This document shows positions 26,701-34,836 of a stretch of 64,000 bases of DNA, piece after piece. Under the pieces are notes generated by a model. The model searched no databases and was not told where the DNA came from. It saw nothing but the letters and a program-made list of their open reading frames with translations. The position numbers were made by a program, and so were the translations under genes. Positions within the stretch are counted from its first letter, which is position 1. Each line of letters starts with the position of its first letter. Location: NCBI RefSeq assembly GCF_021730395.1, contig NC_069371.1, positions 51,780,001 to 51,844,000 of the forward strand, read 5' to 3'. Origin of the DNA: Mercenaria mercenaria (lineage: Eukaryota > Mollusca > Bivalvia > Venerida > Veneridae).

Positions 26701-29700
26701 GAACACAGGTTTTACAACTATCATGCATATGATCGTAAATACGAGAGTTACAATTTTGTTGCTCATACTTGCTATGATACAATATGGGTTGTCGCGTTGG
26801 CACTGGACTGCACCGTGAGGGAAATGGATCAGCGAGGTTAGCTTATTTTGCTGTACTGATGGGCTGTCTCGTTTCCATTTATCCAACTTTATCCAAAATT
26901 TAATATATTTTGCAACTCACCATATAAAATCATTTTCTTATTTTGCTTTACACCTATAAAACGTTTTCAAAATTACATATGTAATCGTTCTACAGATTTA
27001 TTTGGATTTAACCCCGTTACTTCACTTCCGTAGTTTAGAAAAGGTAGATCTAGTTCTAACCTATGCCTAACAGATGTAGCATTCAACTACCATACTGGTT
27101 CGAGTCGTAAATTCGGCCAGGTCGTAAATATTCGGCCACCCACTTTAAAGCTTTTTTTTCGAGCCAGATGCTTGAGAACGCATATGTGTCATCACCCGCT
27201 TGACAAACGCTTAAAGCTATTTTTTTTAATGGAGAAGTATCTATACAAGCGCGTGCGATGACGTCACGCGACCCGCGAGACAAAATATTTGCTATTTAGA
27301 GTACACATCTTTAGGGAAGGACAACTTTTTTTCTACTCACATCAATTTTTTGTTTTTTGCCGACATAGTTGTCCTACACATAGAAATATTTTTGTCCTTC
27401 ATTTAGGCTACGCAAAAACACTTGACATGTTTACCTACGCTGACGCGGACGTAAATGATATAATATTTGACTGCATGAGCAACACGTCAATGACCGGCGT
27501 CTCCGGAAGTGTTGCGTTTACAGATAGTGACCCAGACAAGATTATAGAGATAGAACGAATACAAGGTATTTATATTACCGTTGTTACATCCTGATGTTGG
27601 TAACATGTTTTGTCATTGCATTTATTACCTAGAAAGGGGGTTTCCGCGGCCAACTGGTTACGGTCGCTAACTTGCACCCACTCTCCTATAGAACAAAAGG
27701 GAACATAACGACTGCGATGCTATTAAATAAAAATGCTACTAACCAATATTCAAATAGTTAAGGCAGTTGTCACTTCTTTTGTTATTTTTCATGTAAAATA
27801 TGCTTTTTTAGATCAAACTCTACATGTATGTACATAAAGACTTTTATTTATTCAATCAAAACATTGGACAGGTTATTTTGAACGATAGTAGCTGAATACC
27901 TTTGATTGATATAAACAGAAAGTAGGCAGCAATCATTGATGGAACAGTTTTCCTGATTTGATTTATCATTAAAAAACTAATTGCACCTCGTGCAAAATTT
28001 GTGTTGTTCAATACTGCAAATCATGAGCTGAATACTTTACAGATGGAAAGCGGGAGCCAGTCGGACTTTATAGACAGGATAAAGATCCTTCATATTTTGA
28101 GTGGATTGAAGATGCTATTAGATGGAAAGGTAAGATGCTATTAGATGAACATTCGTTCTGTTTCTTTACATTTATTAACACTAAGTTTCCAAACGGCGCA
28201 GATTCAACATTATTCCAAAATGCAAATGTCTAATTAAATATGAAGTGCATATTTAATTATATCGGCAGTCAAGAAAGTATGACGAAGGTTATGTCGGCAG
28301 TCGAGAATATTCTTTGCATTACTAGTGCAACAAATATGACAGCGACATTATTAACGAAAGCAATTTGGACCCTTTACACGATTAAATTGCATCGATCCAA
28401 AGTTTAGCTAAGCTTGGCTATTAATGCTGCTTTAAGGCTCTTATTTGAAACATATCTAGATATACTTTATGTTTGTTCGCAGAGTTTAAACTTGAATTTT
28501 TAAGAGATTTGCAGGTATAAGGAAAACAAAACTGTTTGTGCAAATTGTGTACTAGTAATATGATTGAATCAGACAAAACCGTTTGTGCAAATTATGTACC
28601 AGTAATGTAACTGTATCAGACAAAACCGTTTGTGCAAATTATGACCAGTAATTTAATTGAATCAGAATGTCACGTTTTGCTGTGTTGTTCCAGATGCGAA
28701 ATATTTGTCAGAAATATGTTTGCCATGTATCATGGCCAGCCATCAAATATTTGTCTCTTTTATGTCTTCAAAAATGTTTTTTAAAATTGCAAAATTCTCA
28801 CTTGATGCTGTTAAATTTAAAAAAAGAGATAAATTTGAACATATTTCTGTTTCTTAAATGTATGATGCAAATGATTAGTAATAGGGATTTTAAGTTTTTC
28901 TTTTACGAAATATCAAGACATTTTAAGAATATTTATTTTGTTTCTATTCAGATGGAATTATACCTCGAGACTCAACCTATGTCAGATACGAAGAAATAGG
29001 AATTCCTCCTACCCTGTTTATAACAATGACGTCATTGGCAGGACTTGGTTCGGCTCTGGCCTTGTCATTCCTTACATTTAATATCATTTATAGAAATAAT
29101 AGGTAAATCCTAATTTTTTGTTTATCAACTTTTCAAAATGTGCAATACTAAATAGTATAATGTTGCCATTGGGTTTGGTATAGGCTTTATATATGAAGTT
29201 ATTCCCAGTGTAACATCTCTTCCCAACACCGCTATGATAAGCCTAGAGCCTTCGTGGGTATTTGTATATCATAGCTTTTCAGTCATATTTATCTTTCTGT
29301 CAGGTACATAATCACAAATGATGTTAGGTTACAATAAAATATCAATCGTCAATGTTTTTCCCCATACTGACGTTCTATTTCATATTTCATGCGTTAAATT
29401 TATGACATTAGTTTAATTTGTGTCGTCGCGTTAAAAAGTTCATTAAACGATCACTGCAGTCAAAAGAACAAAATAATTTGTAAAATAGTTTTGAGAGTAT
29501 AAGCGTATGTGATAAAAAGCCGCGCAGTATTTTCACATCAAAACCTGTGTATTTATCAGTGAGTGACGCAAGTAAGAATTTAACAGTATTTTGTTGCATC
29601 AATATTTATTTTCGAAAAAGCCACTTGGTGTTCAAATGATTTGATCTGGTTAATTCTAGCCTGTAGTGTATTGCGAAAAGTGTTTTAAAATCAAATCTTA

Positions 29701-32669
29701 CCAAAGACCATAATTTTTTAACATTGTCATGTTACCAAAAACTTTCATTGATATATTTGTGTCAAAAATCAATCAAACTTATTTTGACAGATATGTAAAA
29801 ATGTCATCACCGAATATCAACAACGTCCTGCTATTGGGCTGCATCCTGTCATATTGCACAGTCTTTTTCAAAGTCACAGAAACTTCTAGTGGAACTCTCT
29901 GCAAGGTCAGTATCTATGTTAGCTGCTTCCGTTGCATCTACAGTAAGTTTGAAAATATTTGTGCTTGTTAATTATAAAACAACAATATTGAATCAACTGA
30001 CATCACCACGTCATGCATAACGGCCAACATTTTTGTCAGACTACTGTCGATTTTCACACGTTCCTGTAGCTTCTGCATGGCAATTCTATACATGCAGGAA
30101 ATGTCACAAAATACAGTACTGTATTTTGTGACATTTCCTGCATGTATAGAATTGCACGCACATACACAGCAAATACACAAGGACAAAATGAACACATAAA
30201 GGAAACACAATGGGAACACCATTAACGAGGTTTCTTTGTCGTTTCAGGAAATGTAGCAATTATCTTTTAAATTGCAGGTCAGAGTAATCCTCTTCTCACT
30301 CGGGTTCACGATGACGTTTGGTGCCTTATTTTCAAAGACGTGGCGAGTTTATCGTATTTTCACCAACAAGAAACTTCTCAAAAGGGTATGGCATAAAATA
30401 ATGTTTCTTCTTTATTCATAGCAATGTGTATCAGTAAACCTTGATGGAAGATCTTGCTTCAAAATTTTGAAACACAAGGTGTGTTCCTCAACGCGTTTAT
30501 GTTTATTGGAATAACGTTAACTTAAACGTACATACGCAATTTTTAACTTTAAACAGTTAAGTTTGGTGGGCTAGATTGTTATATTAACAATTCATGGCAA
30601 AGAAGTATTAGGTCACGGCTTTTTGTCTTTCATCGATTCATTATAAAAACAATAAATAGGATGAAACAAACATTGTGTTGAAATGTTTCAGACTATAAAA
30701 GACTACCAGTTGTTGGCTATAATCGGGGCTGTTGTAGCTGTCGTATTGGTTGTATTGATTGTTTGGGAAACAATAGGACCTCACATGGTGGAAACGAAAT
30801 ACCTTCCAAAAGATGTACACAACTCTTACATATACTGCATTGATTCATAATGTGTCCTGGTTGTACACTTTTCCTCTCTTTATAGTTCGAACATTTGAGT
30901 GTCACGCTGGTGACGTTTAAAATCATTTATAATCTGCTTTCAAATTCTAGAAATGCCTAAAATTGAGTGATCATTTCTGCTTTTATTTGCAGTCAGATAA
31001 AAAAAATAATTTTAACCTTGATTATACTTGATTTTGTACTTGGCAGACATAATTTGTAAAAATATGTAGTAGCCCCATTTCAAGTTTTCAAGAGCACGTC
31101 GTGTTTTTATACGTTCATGTGCTATTTGAATTCGAGAAATATCAGGCTAAAACCAAAATCGGATTGTGCCGAGTATTCCTGTCACATGTGTCAATACCTT
31201 TTTTATTTGTCTTTGTTGTTTTTGTTTTCAGATTTATTTGATTGGTAATGACGCCGAGGTTTATCCGTACGTTCGCGTTTGCCTATCCGAATATTCGGAA
31301 TATTTTGCTTGGATATTGTACATAATTGAAGGAATGTTATTAACGTTTGGTGCATTTCTTGCTTGGGAAACTAGACATGTATGTATGTAAATGAAATTAC
31401 TGGTAAGCAAAAATATTTGAAAGAATTGTGCACTTCATTCTGATAAGATTATGCCTGTGTTTTCCTTTTCCAAATATTCAATCTGTAAAATCATTTAATT
31501 TTGTACCTAACATTCTGTGGTTTCGACAAAAAAAAATGAACATTTCGTGGGGACTTGACTTTGAGGATTTCAAATTAAAAAGATAAAATTACTGGAAACT
31601 GTACAAATTGATCGGGATATATTTTCATCAATTAACGCACCTATTAAATACTCGTATTATACATAATTGAAGGAATGCTGTTAGCATTTTGGAAACTTTT
31701 TGCTCGAAAGACCGGACATCTATGTATGAAATGACATCTATATCTGTATATTTCACACAAAATAATTCTGCAAACATGATTTCAGCAGAGCAGAGATGCG
31801 CAGTATTACTCTATGAATAAACGGTTGCATAGTTCATGAAATAATCTTGATAATCATTCTATTACTGCAGTGTTACTAACTAAAATAACAGGTTATGTAA
31901 AGAAATATTTTAAAAAAAAAAACTCCAATGTGTATACTTTAGCTACTAAAATAAGTATTTCGCTTCAAAGTACGTATTTCGTTCAATAAACATAAAAGAC
32001 ATAAGAAAATAATAACAAGGTTTAGATTTTTAGCTAACAACACAGGTATAAAAAATCACTAAAGTTAAATCTCTAGTTAGAACAATACTGTCTTAAACAA
32101 ACAAATATCTAAGACTCTTTTCAAATCTCACGCAATTATCTTATAACCAGGTGAAGATTCAAGCTTTGAATGACTCGCAGCAGATAGGAGTATGTATATA
32201 TAATGTCGTCGTTTTGAGTGCGGTTGGTCTGGCACTTTCTCTTATCCTAGAAGATCAAGAAATCTTAATGTATGGAATAACATCCACGTGCATAATAATT
32301 GGCACAACCGTAACACAACTTGTGGTTTTCATACCAAAGGTAACATTTTTACATTCGAAACGAATGGTGTCACTACATGTTATAGTATATCCGGCGTAGT
32401 AACGTTTTGTTTGGGTTTTTTGTTGTTGTTTTTTTGTTTTTTGTATGATATAGATAACATTTTATAAATGTTAACAATAATTCATAATTGAAAACTACAT
32501 TCAGACTAACCATGACGATCTGTTGCAGGTACAAGCTGTAAGGACTAATAAAGTATCGAGTGATGACCAAGCCATGTCTACAAGAATCACAACAGTGGGT
32601 GGAAATCAGACTTCAGAGCTTGACGCAAATAAACCAAGATCCATTTCACAAAACATTGAGAGCAATTAG
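17543..32669 (+). CDS. GABA-B-type metabotropic receptor, copy A (complete, 16 exons, 758 aa)
   Basis: Class C G-protein-coupled receptor, predicted to sit in the plasma membrane and sense GABA or a related ligand. All 16 exons have AG/GT borders, and the intron phases in order are 0,0,0,0,0,1,1,1,1,2,0,0,0,0,0. Residues 1-21 look like a signal peptide. Residues ~27-440 are a Venus-flytrap domain with GABBR1-like motifs: a Trp in the SWNGG loop, CSVAS, CGSSSPVLSDR, GWY, and IANMTASEF. Residues ~448-712 hold seven membrane segments with GABBR2-like motifs: KMSSPNINN, SKTWRVYRIF, TIKD, AWETRHV, ALNDS. The tail is only ~46 residues and shows no coiled coil, unlike vertebrate GABA-B subunits. There is no Cys-rich domain, as is usual for GABA-B. 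An AATAAA lies 187 bp past the stop. The family call is firm; ligand and partner are inferred. Confidence 0.93.
18540..19990 (+). mobile_element. CR1/Jockey-like LINE remnant in copy A intron 1
   Basis: Pieces of a reverse transcriptase are readable on the plus strand. 18541-18690 has NKLRNKTQSIIHKAK. ~19480-19640 reads DDFKSARDVPLCK, then RQVSILSVLSKIFERAVYDK and VESYLKS. ~19680-19750 gives the typical C-terminus TRLNTFKTQMKLYLFG and a stop. A 3' tail follows, ending near AAAAAAAAAGAATTTCATTG. It is heavily deleted and interrupted by the TIR/tRNA-like element at 18.84-19.28 kb. Confidence 0.75.
18842..19283 (-). mobile_element. TIR/tRNA-like composite element, copy A intron 1
   Basis: Same family: GCCAAATCAAGAAGAAGAAA core, then CCGGGTATCGAACACGGACC (box B reversed), then ending GGTCAGTGCCTTTAA, the terminal repeat seen at 26327. 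Inserted in the CR1-like LINE remnant. Confidence 0.65.
20084..20221 (+). CDS. Copy A exon 2: flytrap lobe 1
   Basis: Residues 80-125, phase 0 on both sides. The acceptor is the TATAG just before TGT ACT TCA, which gives the Cys that aligns with the disulfide Cys of GABBR1 (SKCDPGQ). A nearer AG would break the frame. It carries GGMCSVAS and LWNLTQ, a likely N-glycosylation site. Confidence 0.9.
20599..20769 (+). CDS. Copy A exon 3: flytrap ligand-pocket loop
   Basis: Residues 126-182, phase 0/0, donor GCG|GTATGT. It encodes SCGSSSPVLSDRKRFPRFFR, nearly the GABBR1 string [20 protein letters not shown], which includes a serine known to contact agonists. DWKKVATINQ follows. Confidence 0.93.
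21441..21542 (+). CDS. Copy A exon 4: flytrap
   Basis: Residues 183-216, phase 0/0, acceptor TTTTAG and donor AAG|GTAACT. It encodes VIDDFVREVQ and SQEIFENDPLTRVKNLK, matching the SFFSDPAVPVKNLK region of GABBR1. Confidence 0.9.
21672..21740 (-). repeat. tRNA-like SINE head, copy A intron 4
   Basis: Minus strand: GCGGTGGTCAAGTGGTTAAG (box A) and GGAGTTCGTGG with GTACAAACCCCAC. Arms are imperfect, so it is a relic rather than a tRNA gene. Confidence 0.55.
22858..23075 (-). mobile_element. tRNA-headed SINE, copy A intron 4
   Basis: Minus strand: head GGCCGAGTTGTTGAGGCCGC (box A) and GTGGATTCGAAACCTC (box B). The body has AAGGAAACCATCCATCTGGC, AGGGGCAATGGTTCTACC and TGGGCTCTTCC. I recognise the layout as a Leu/Ser-tRNA-like SINE common in molluscs. 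Confidence 0.75.
23500..23564. mobile_element. 65-bp MITE remnant, copy A intron 4
   Basis: AAGGTAGTGGACCC at one end and GATTGTCATCACGGGTTCAC / TACCTT at the other, the same ends as the MITE at 61158 with little interior. Confidence 0.65.
23605..23670 (+). CDS. Copy A exon 5: flytrap (22-codon exon)
   Basis: Residues 217-238, phase 0/0, donor GCG|GTAAGA. It encodes SRDARIIIVAAYEDKARAV, equal in position to the [20 protein letters not shown] stretch of GABBR1. Its length is identical to copy B exon 5. Confidence 0.88.
23820..25910. repeat. ~60-bp minisatellite array in copy A intron 5
   Basis: Units read roughly GAATGTATCTATRCTGACTG, TGTGATGACTGG, then TTTCCGCGTGTTATGTC with CCAATGCTCTCT. 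They are clean at 24540-25810 and decayed at both ends. Longer blocks of ~230-260 bp (four unit types) are themselves repeated, for example TGACTGCATGATAATTAC recurs. Cys-rich open frames across it come from the repeat and are not genes. Confidence 0.9.
26088..26283 (+). CDS. Copy A exon 6: flytrap lobe 2
   Basis: Residues 239-303 plus one base (phase 1 donor). It encodes GLYGPKIVWIFFGWYSQTFW, whose GWY Tyr matches the agonist-contacting Tyr of GABBR1, and ends IANMT. Confidence 0.93.
26327..26545 (-). mobile_element. TIR/tRNA-like composite element, copy A intron 6
   Basis: Starts TTAAAGGCACTGACC then TCCAGATTTTGACTAAAA. The tRNA-like block on the minus strand has GGGTTCGATTCCTGACGCGG. The second terminal repeat is not clear in this copy. 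Confidence 0.7.
26690..26836 (+). CDS. Copy A exon 7: flytrap lobe 2
   Basis: Residues 304-352, phase 1/1. It encodes ASEFEHRF and CYDTIWVVALALDCTV, close to GABBR1 YDAIWALALAL. An extra Cys (ALDC) is shared with copy B and could pair with the extra Cys in exon 8; that pairing is inference. Confidence 0.92.
27407..27565 (+). CDS. Copy A exon 8: flytrap hinge
   Basis: Residues 353-405, phase 1/1. It encodes LDMFTYADADVNDIIFDCMS and TGVSGSVAFTDSDPDKI, matching DFNYNNQ...FEGVSGHVVF of GABBR1. Confidence 0.92.
28043..28129 (+). CDS. Copy A exon 9: end of flytrap
   Basis: Residues 406-434, phase 1/1. It encodes GKREPVGLYRQDKD and FEWIEDAIRWK before donor AAAG|GTAAGA. A 17-base piece of the exon end is repeated directly after the donor. 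Confidence 0.9.
28525..28668. repeat. ~46-bp tandem repeat, 3 copies, copy A intron 9
   Basis: Three copies of a unit with ACAAAACCGTTTGTGCAAAT followed by TATGTACCAGTAAT. Confidence 0.8.
28952..29102 (+). CDS. Copy A exon 10: linker and TM1
   Basis: Residues 435-484, phase 1 to 2. It encodes IPRDSTYVRYEEIGIP, the linker that replaces a Cys-rich domain in GABA-B receptors, then a hydrophobic TM1 ending TFNIIYRNN. Confidence 0.92.
29791..29905 (+). CDS. Copy A exon 11: intracellular loop 1 and TM2
   Basis: Residues 485-523, phase 2 to 0. It encodes YVKMSSPNINNVLLLGCIL, very close to GABBR2 LIKMSSPYMNNLIILGGML, and ends at the extracellular Cys (TLCK). Confidence 0.93.
30080..30155. repeat. 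Perfect 76-bp palindrome, copy A intron 11
   Basis: Two 38-bp arms meet with no spacer at CAGT|ACTG, with no mismatch. The arm runs from GCAATTCTATACATGCAGG to AAATGTCACAAAATACAGT. Confidence 0.95.
30278..30385 (+). CDS. Copy A exon 12: TM3 and intracellular loop 2
   Basis: Residues 524-559, phase 0/0. It encodes MTFGALFSKTWRVYRIFTN, like GABBR2 TAFGAMFAKTWRVHAIFKN. In GABBR2 this loop contacts the G protein. Confidence 0.93.
30692..30814 (+). CDS. Copy A exon 13: TM4
   Basis: Residues 560-600, phase 0/0. It encodes TIKDYQLLAIIGAVVAVV and IVWETIGPH. The donor is GAT|GTACAC, weaker than that of copy B (GAG|GTAAGG). Confidence 0.9.
31232..31378 (+). CDS. Copy A exon 14: extracellular loop 2 and TM5
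   Basis: Residues 601-649, phase 0/0. It carries the conserved loop-2 Cys (VRVCLSEYSEYF), then TM5 LYIIEGMLLTFGAFLAWET and RH before the donor. A decayed second copy of its 3' half lies at 31654-31728. Confidence 0.92.
31654..31728 (+). pseudogene. Decayed duplicate of copy A exon 14 (3' half) inside intron 14
   Basis: 75 bases match the last ~66 bases of exon 14 plus the donor region with no length change. The reading LYIIEGMLL is kept exactly. The rest has diverged (exon AFLAWETRH; here LFARKTGH). The base after CAT is C instead of the G of the donor, so it has no GT there. Stops occur upstream in the same frame, so it is a relic rather than a usable alternative exon. Confidence 0.75.
32151..32339 (+). 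CDS. Copy A exon 15: intracellular loop 3, TM6 and TM7
   Basis: Residues 650-712, phase 0/0. It encodes VKIQALNDSQQIGVCIYNVV, like GABBR2 VSIPALNDSKYIGMSVYNV, including the loop-3 Leu known to matter for coupling. It ends TM7 QLVVFIPK. Confidence 0.93.
32529..32669 (+). CDS. Copy A exon 16: short C-terminal tail and stop
   Basis: Residues 713-758, then TAG. It is polar and Ser/Thr/Asn-rich with no heptad pattern. GABBR1 and GABBR2 tails are far longer and carry a coiled coil that controls heterodimer export, so this receptor must traffic differently or use another partner signal. Confidence 0.85.
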   Translation, partial: VQAVRTNKVSSDDQAMSTRITTVGGNQTSELDANKPRSISQNIESN

Positions 32670-32852
32670 ATTGAAAGCATCTTACCCGCAGATGACCTGA
32701 ACACTACGTTAAAATATTCGCAGTTGATTTAGAAGAATGTTTGTTTCCATAGAAAAAAAATAATATATTGACAACACACGTGGCCATGTATCTGAAATAA
32801 CTGATACGTGTCTAAGAAATGATATACTAGTATGTCATTTATTGATTTGTCG

Positions 32853-32965
32853 TTGAATAAAATCATTGTTTGGGGTTCAGACGCAAAGAAATGATATCAT
32901 GTGTGCGCAGCCCCAGTAATATAACAATACACATCTGAACGTCAAACGATGATTTTATTCAATAG
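32853..32965. repeat. Inverted repeat over the copy A poly(A) signal
   Basis: Left arm ~32853-32873 and right arm ~32943-32963 are about 20 bp each and differ at about one position by eye. A spacer of about 70 bp separates them. Confidence 0.6.
32856..32861 (+). terminator. Candidate poly(A) signal AATAAA for copy A
   Basis: Canonical AATAAA 187 bp after the stop codon of copy A. It sits in the left arm of an inverted repeat whose right arm carries the reverse complement TTTATT, so the same signal exists for the minus strand. Confidence 0.5.
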
Positions 32966-33125
32966 CAAATTGCTATTTAAGTTGCATTATTTTGATTCTA
33001 AGACGTTATTAAGGGTTATTATCTACATCTTTGAAGATATTCACCAAATATTTTTGCCAGTTTTTGTGTGGTTTTCTATTCCATCGCACTGCTGTGACGT
33101 TTGGCGTGATAATTGTGACGTATGA

Positions 33126-33128
<3 letters not shown>

Positions 33129-33172
<44 letters not shown>
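33129..33172. repeat. (TG)n microsatellite
   Basis: About 22 TG units downstream of copy A. Confidence 0.95.
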
Positions 33173-33176
<4 letters not shown>

Positions 33177-33440
33177 CTACGCAGTTTCAGTCTTCTTTGT
33201 TGTATATTTCCCTAAATTTTGCACGTGTTTTAAGGAAACTTGACATGAGTTTAGTACCTACTACACCAAAAAAAAATCCATGTAAAATTTCATCAGTAAA
33301 AGTACTTTGTTAAAATCTGTATGGAAAATAGAAATTTTGTTGTTTATAAGATAGACATTAATGAATATAGGACAAGTGTGTTAATAACATTACACATAAT
33401 TTTGCATATCACTTTTGTAAACAGGAAGGAACACAATTTT

Positions 33441-33665
33441 ATACCACAGTCACACATACGGCGCAAATAGCTACGTCTAGCTACGGATAGAAACGTAGTT
33501 ACCCGTATCGATCCGTATCTGAGCCGTACGGATTGGTACGAATTGATACGGATTACTACGTTAAGGTACGTCTCAGGTACGTATCAATAGGGATAGATAC
33601 GAATTACTACGTTTTTATCCGTGGCTAAACGTAGCTTTCCGCGCCGTATGTGTGACTGGGGTATT
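33441..33665. mobile_element. Palindromic MITE, copy 2
   Basis: Roughly 95 percent identical by eye to the copy at 15062, in the same orientation and with the same ends. It lies ~770 bp downstream of the copy A stop. Confidence 0.9.
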
Positions 33666-33669
33666 AAGA

Positions 33670-34356
33670 ATAATAACTAAAAGATGCATATTTCATTCGA
33701 GTTATTTTGAGAACAAACACATTTCAAGTAAGGATGAGTACGAGTGTGGTGAACAACTTTCAAGATTTATATGGATTCTGCTAGAAATTAGATCAAAACA
33801 TACCGACTAATACTTCCAAAATCATTGATATGATTCCTAAATCGCACAAGTTACACGCATTTCCACCCATCCACGGTTATCGACAAAATTGAACAACGCT
33901 GAATTTTAAAAAGGGGGTAAACAGAGGAATAAGCTAGTAAGTACAGGGGGCAGTGCGTTTTGACTTGGTACCTGATACAGCAAAACATACTATGGATTAG
34001 ATTGCATCTTTTATGCTACGAAAAGAGGTATCATGGATACCAGATTTCTGTCTGCGCAAGGATGAATGTCCGGCCCCGGGAAAGGCATTTCAAAAATAAA
34101 ATCACTCGATTCGCCCTGTTTATAAACGATTTTCCCGTTAATGAACGGGCGGATCCAGTAAAAAAAGTAGTAAAATGTAGTTTTTTGCAAGAATTTATTT
34201 TTGCTGTAGTGGCCCCTGAAAATGTTTTTAATCATACCAATAAATCATTTAAAAATATCTCATAATACAAGTCATGTGATATTACGATAACCTACATTTG
34301 AATTACGGATATCATAGTATAGAACTAACATATGACATTTACTTATTTAATGATAT
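33670..34356. other. Intergenic between MITE and LTR element
   Basis: No gene recognised. The last ~100 bp is the left part of the GATATC-rich tract that the LTR element interrupts. Confidence 0.45.
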
Positions 34357-34580
34357 TGTTGAACCCGCTACAACCCTTACAATGGACTAATATAAAGTAT
34401 ATAATAACTTACCAACTTTGTCGAGCGCTGAATACCTTCTAGAATGAAGTAATTTGTGTAACGTTCTGCCAATAGTTTTTTCAATATGGCGGCCTCCTAA
34501 GTCAGAGGGCGATCCCAGCATCCTTTACGTCAGCCAGCAGTTTCGCGGGCGACACACATGAGTGATCCGCGTCTACAACA
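34357..34580 (-). repeat. 3' LTR (element on minus strand)
   Basis: 224 bp, essentially identical to 39898-40121. On the minus strand it starts TGTTGTAGACGC and ends GGTTCAACA-type CA. A TTATATACTTTATA stretch inside it could serve as promoter. Confidence 0.95.
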
Positions 34581-34836
34581 CTCCTCCCAACCCTATAAGG
34601 GAGTGCCTCTATGTCAACTGTATCAGCCTCTCGGAAATGTCTGAGCCTGCCATGTTTGATGTTCCAACCAAACGTTGTAGGTTGGATGTCCTGGGTTCAA
34701 ACCAGTACTAGCACTAGGTTGTCCGCATATTTTTTCTACCCTGGGCAACCTGCAGTCTCCCGGCAAGGCCGCACCTTCCTTGACCAGGAACCAGCCTTCA
34801 CAGTTTAGGTGAAGCCTAGTCGATATTAGGCCCTGC

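Noticed and set aside
33122-33313. Open frame with a Val-Cys run
   Set aside because: It is a (TG)n microsatellite.
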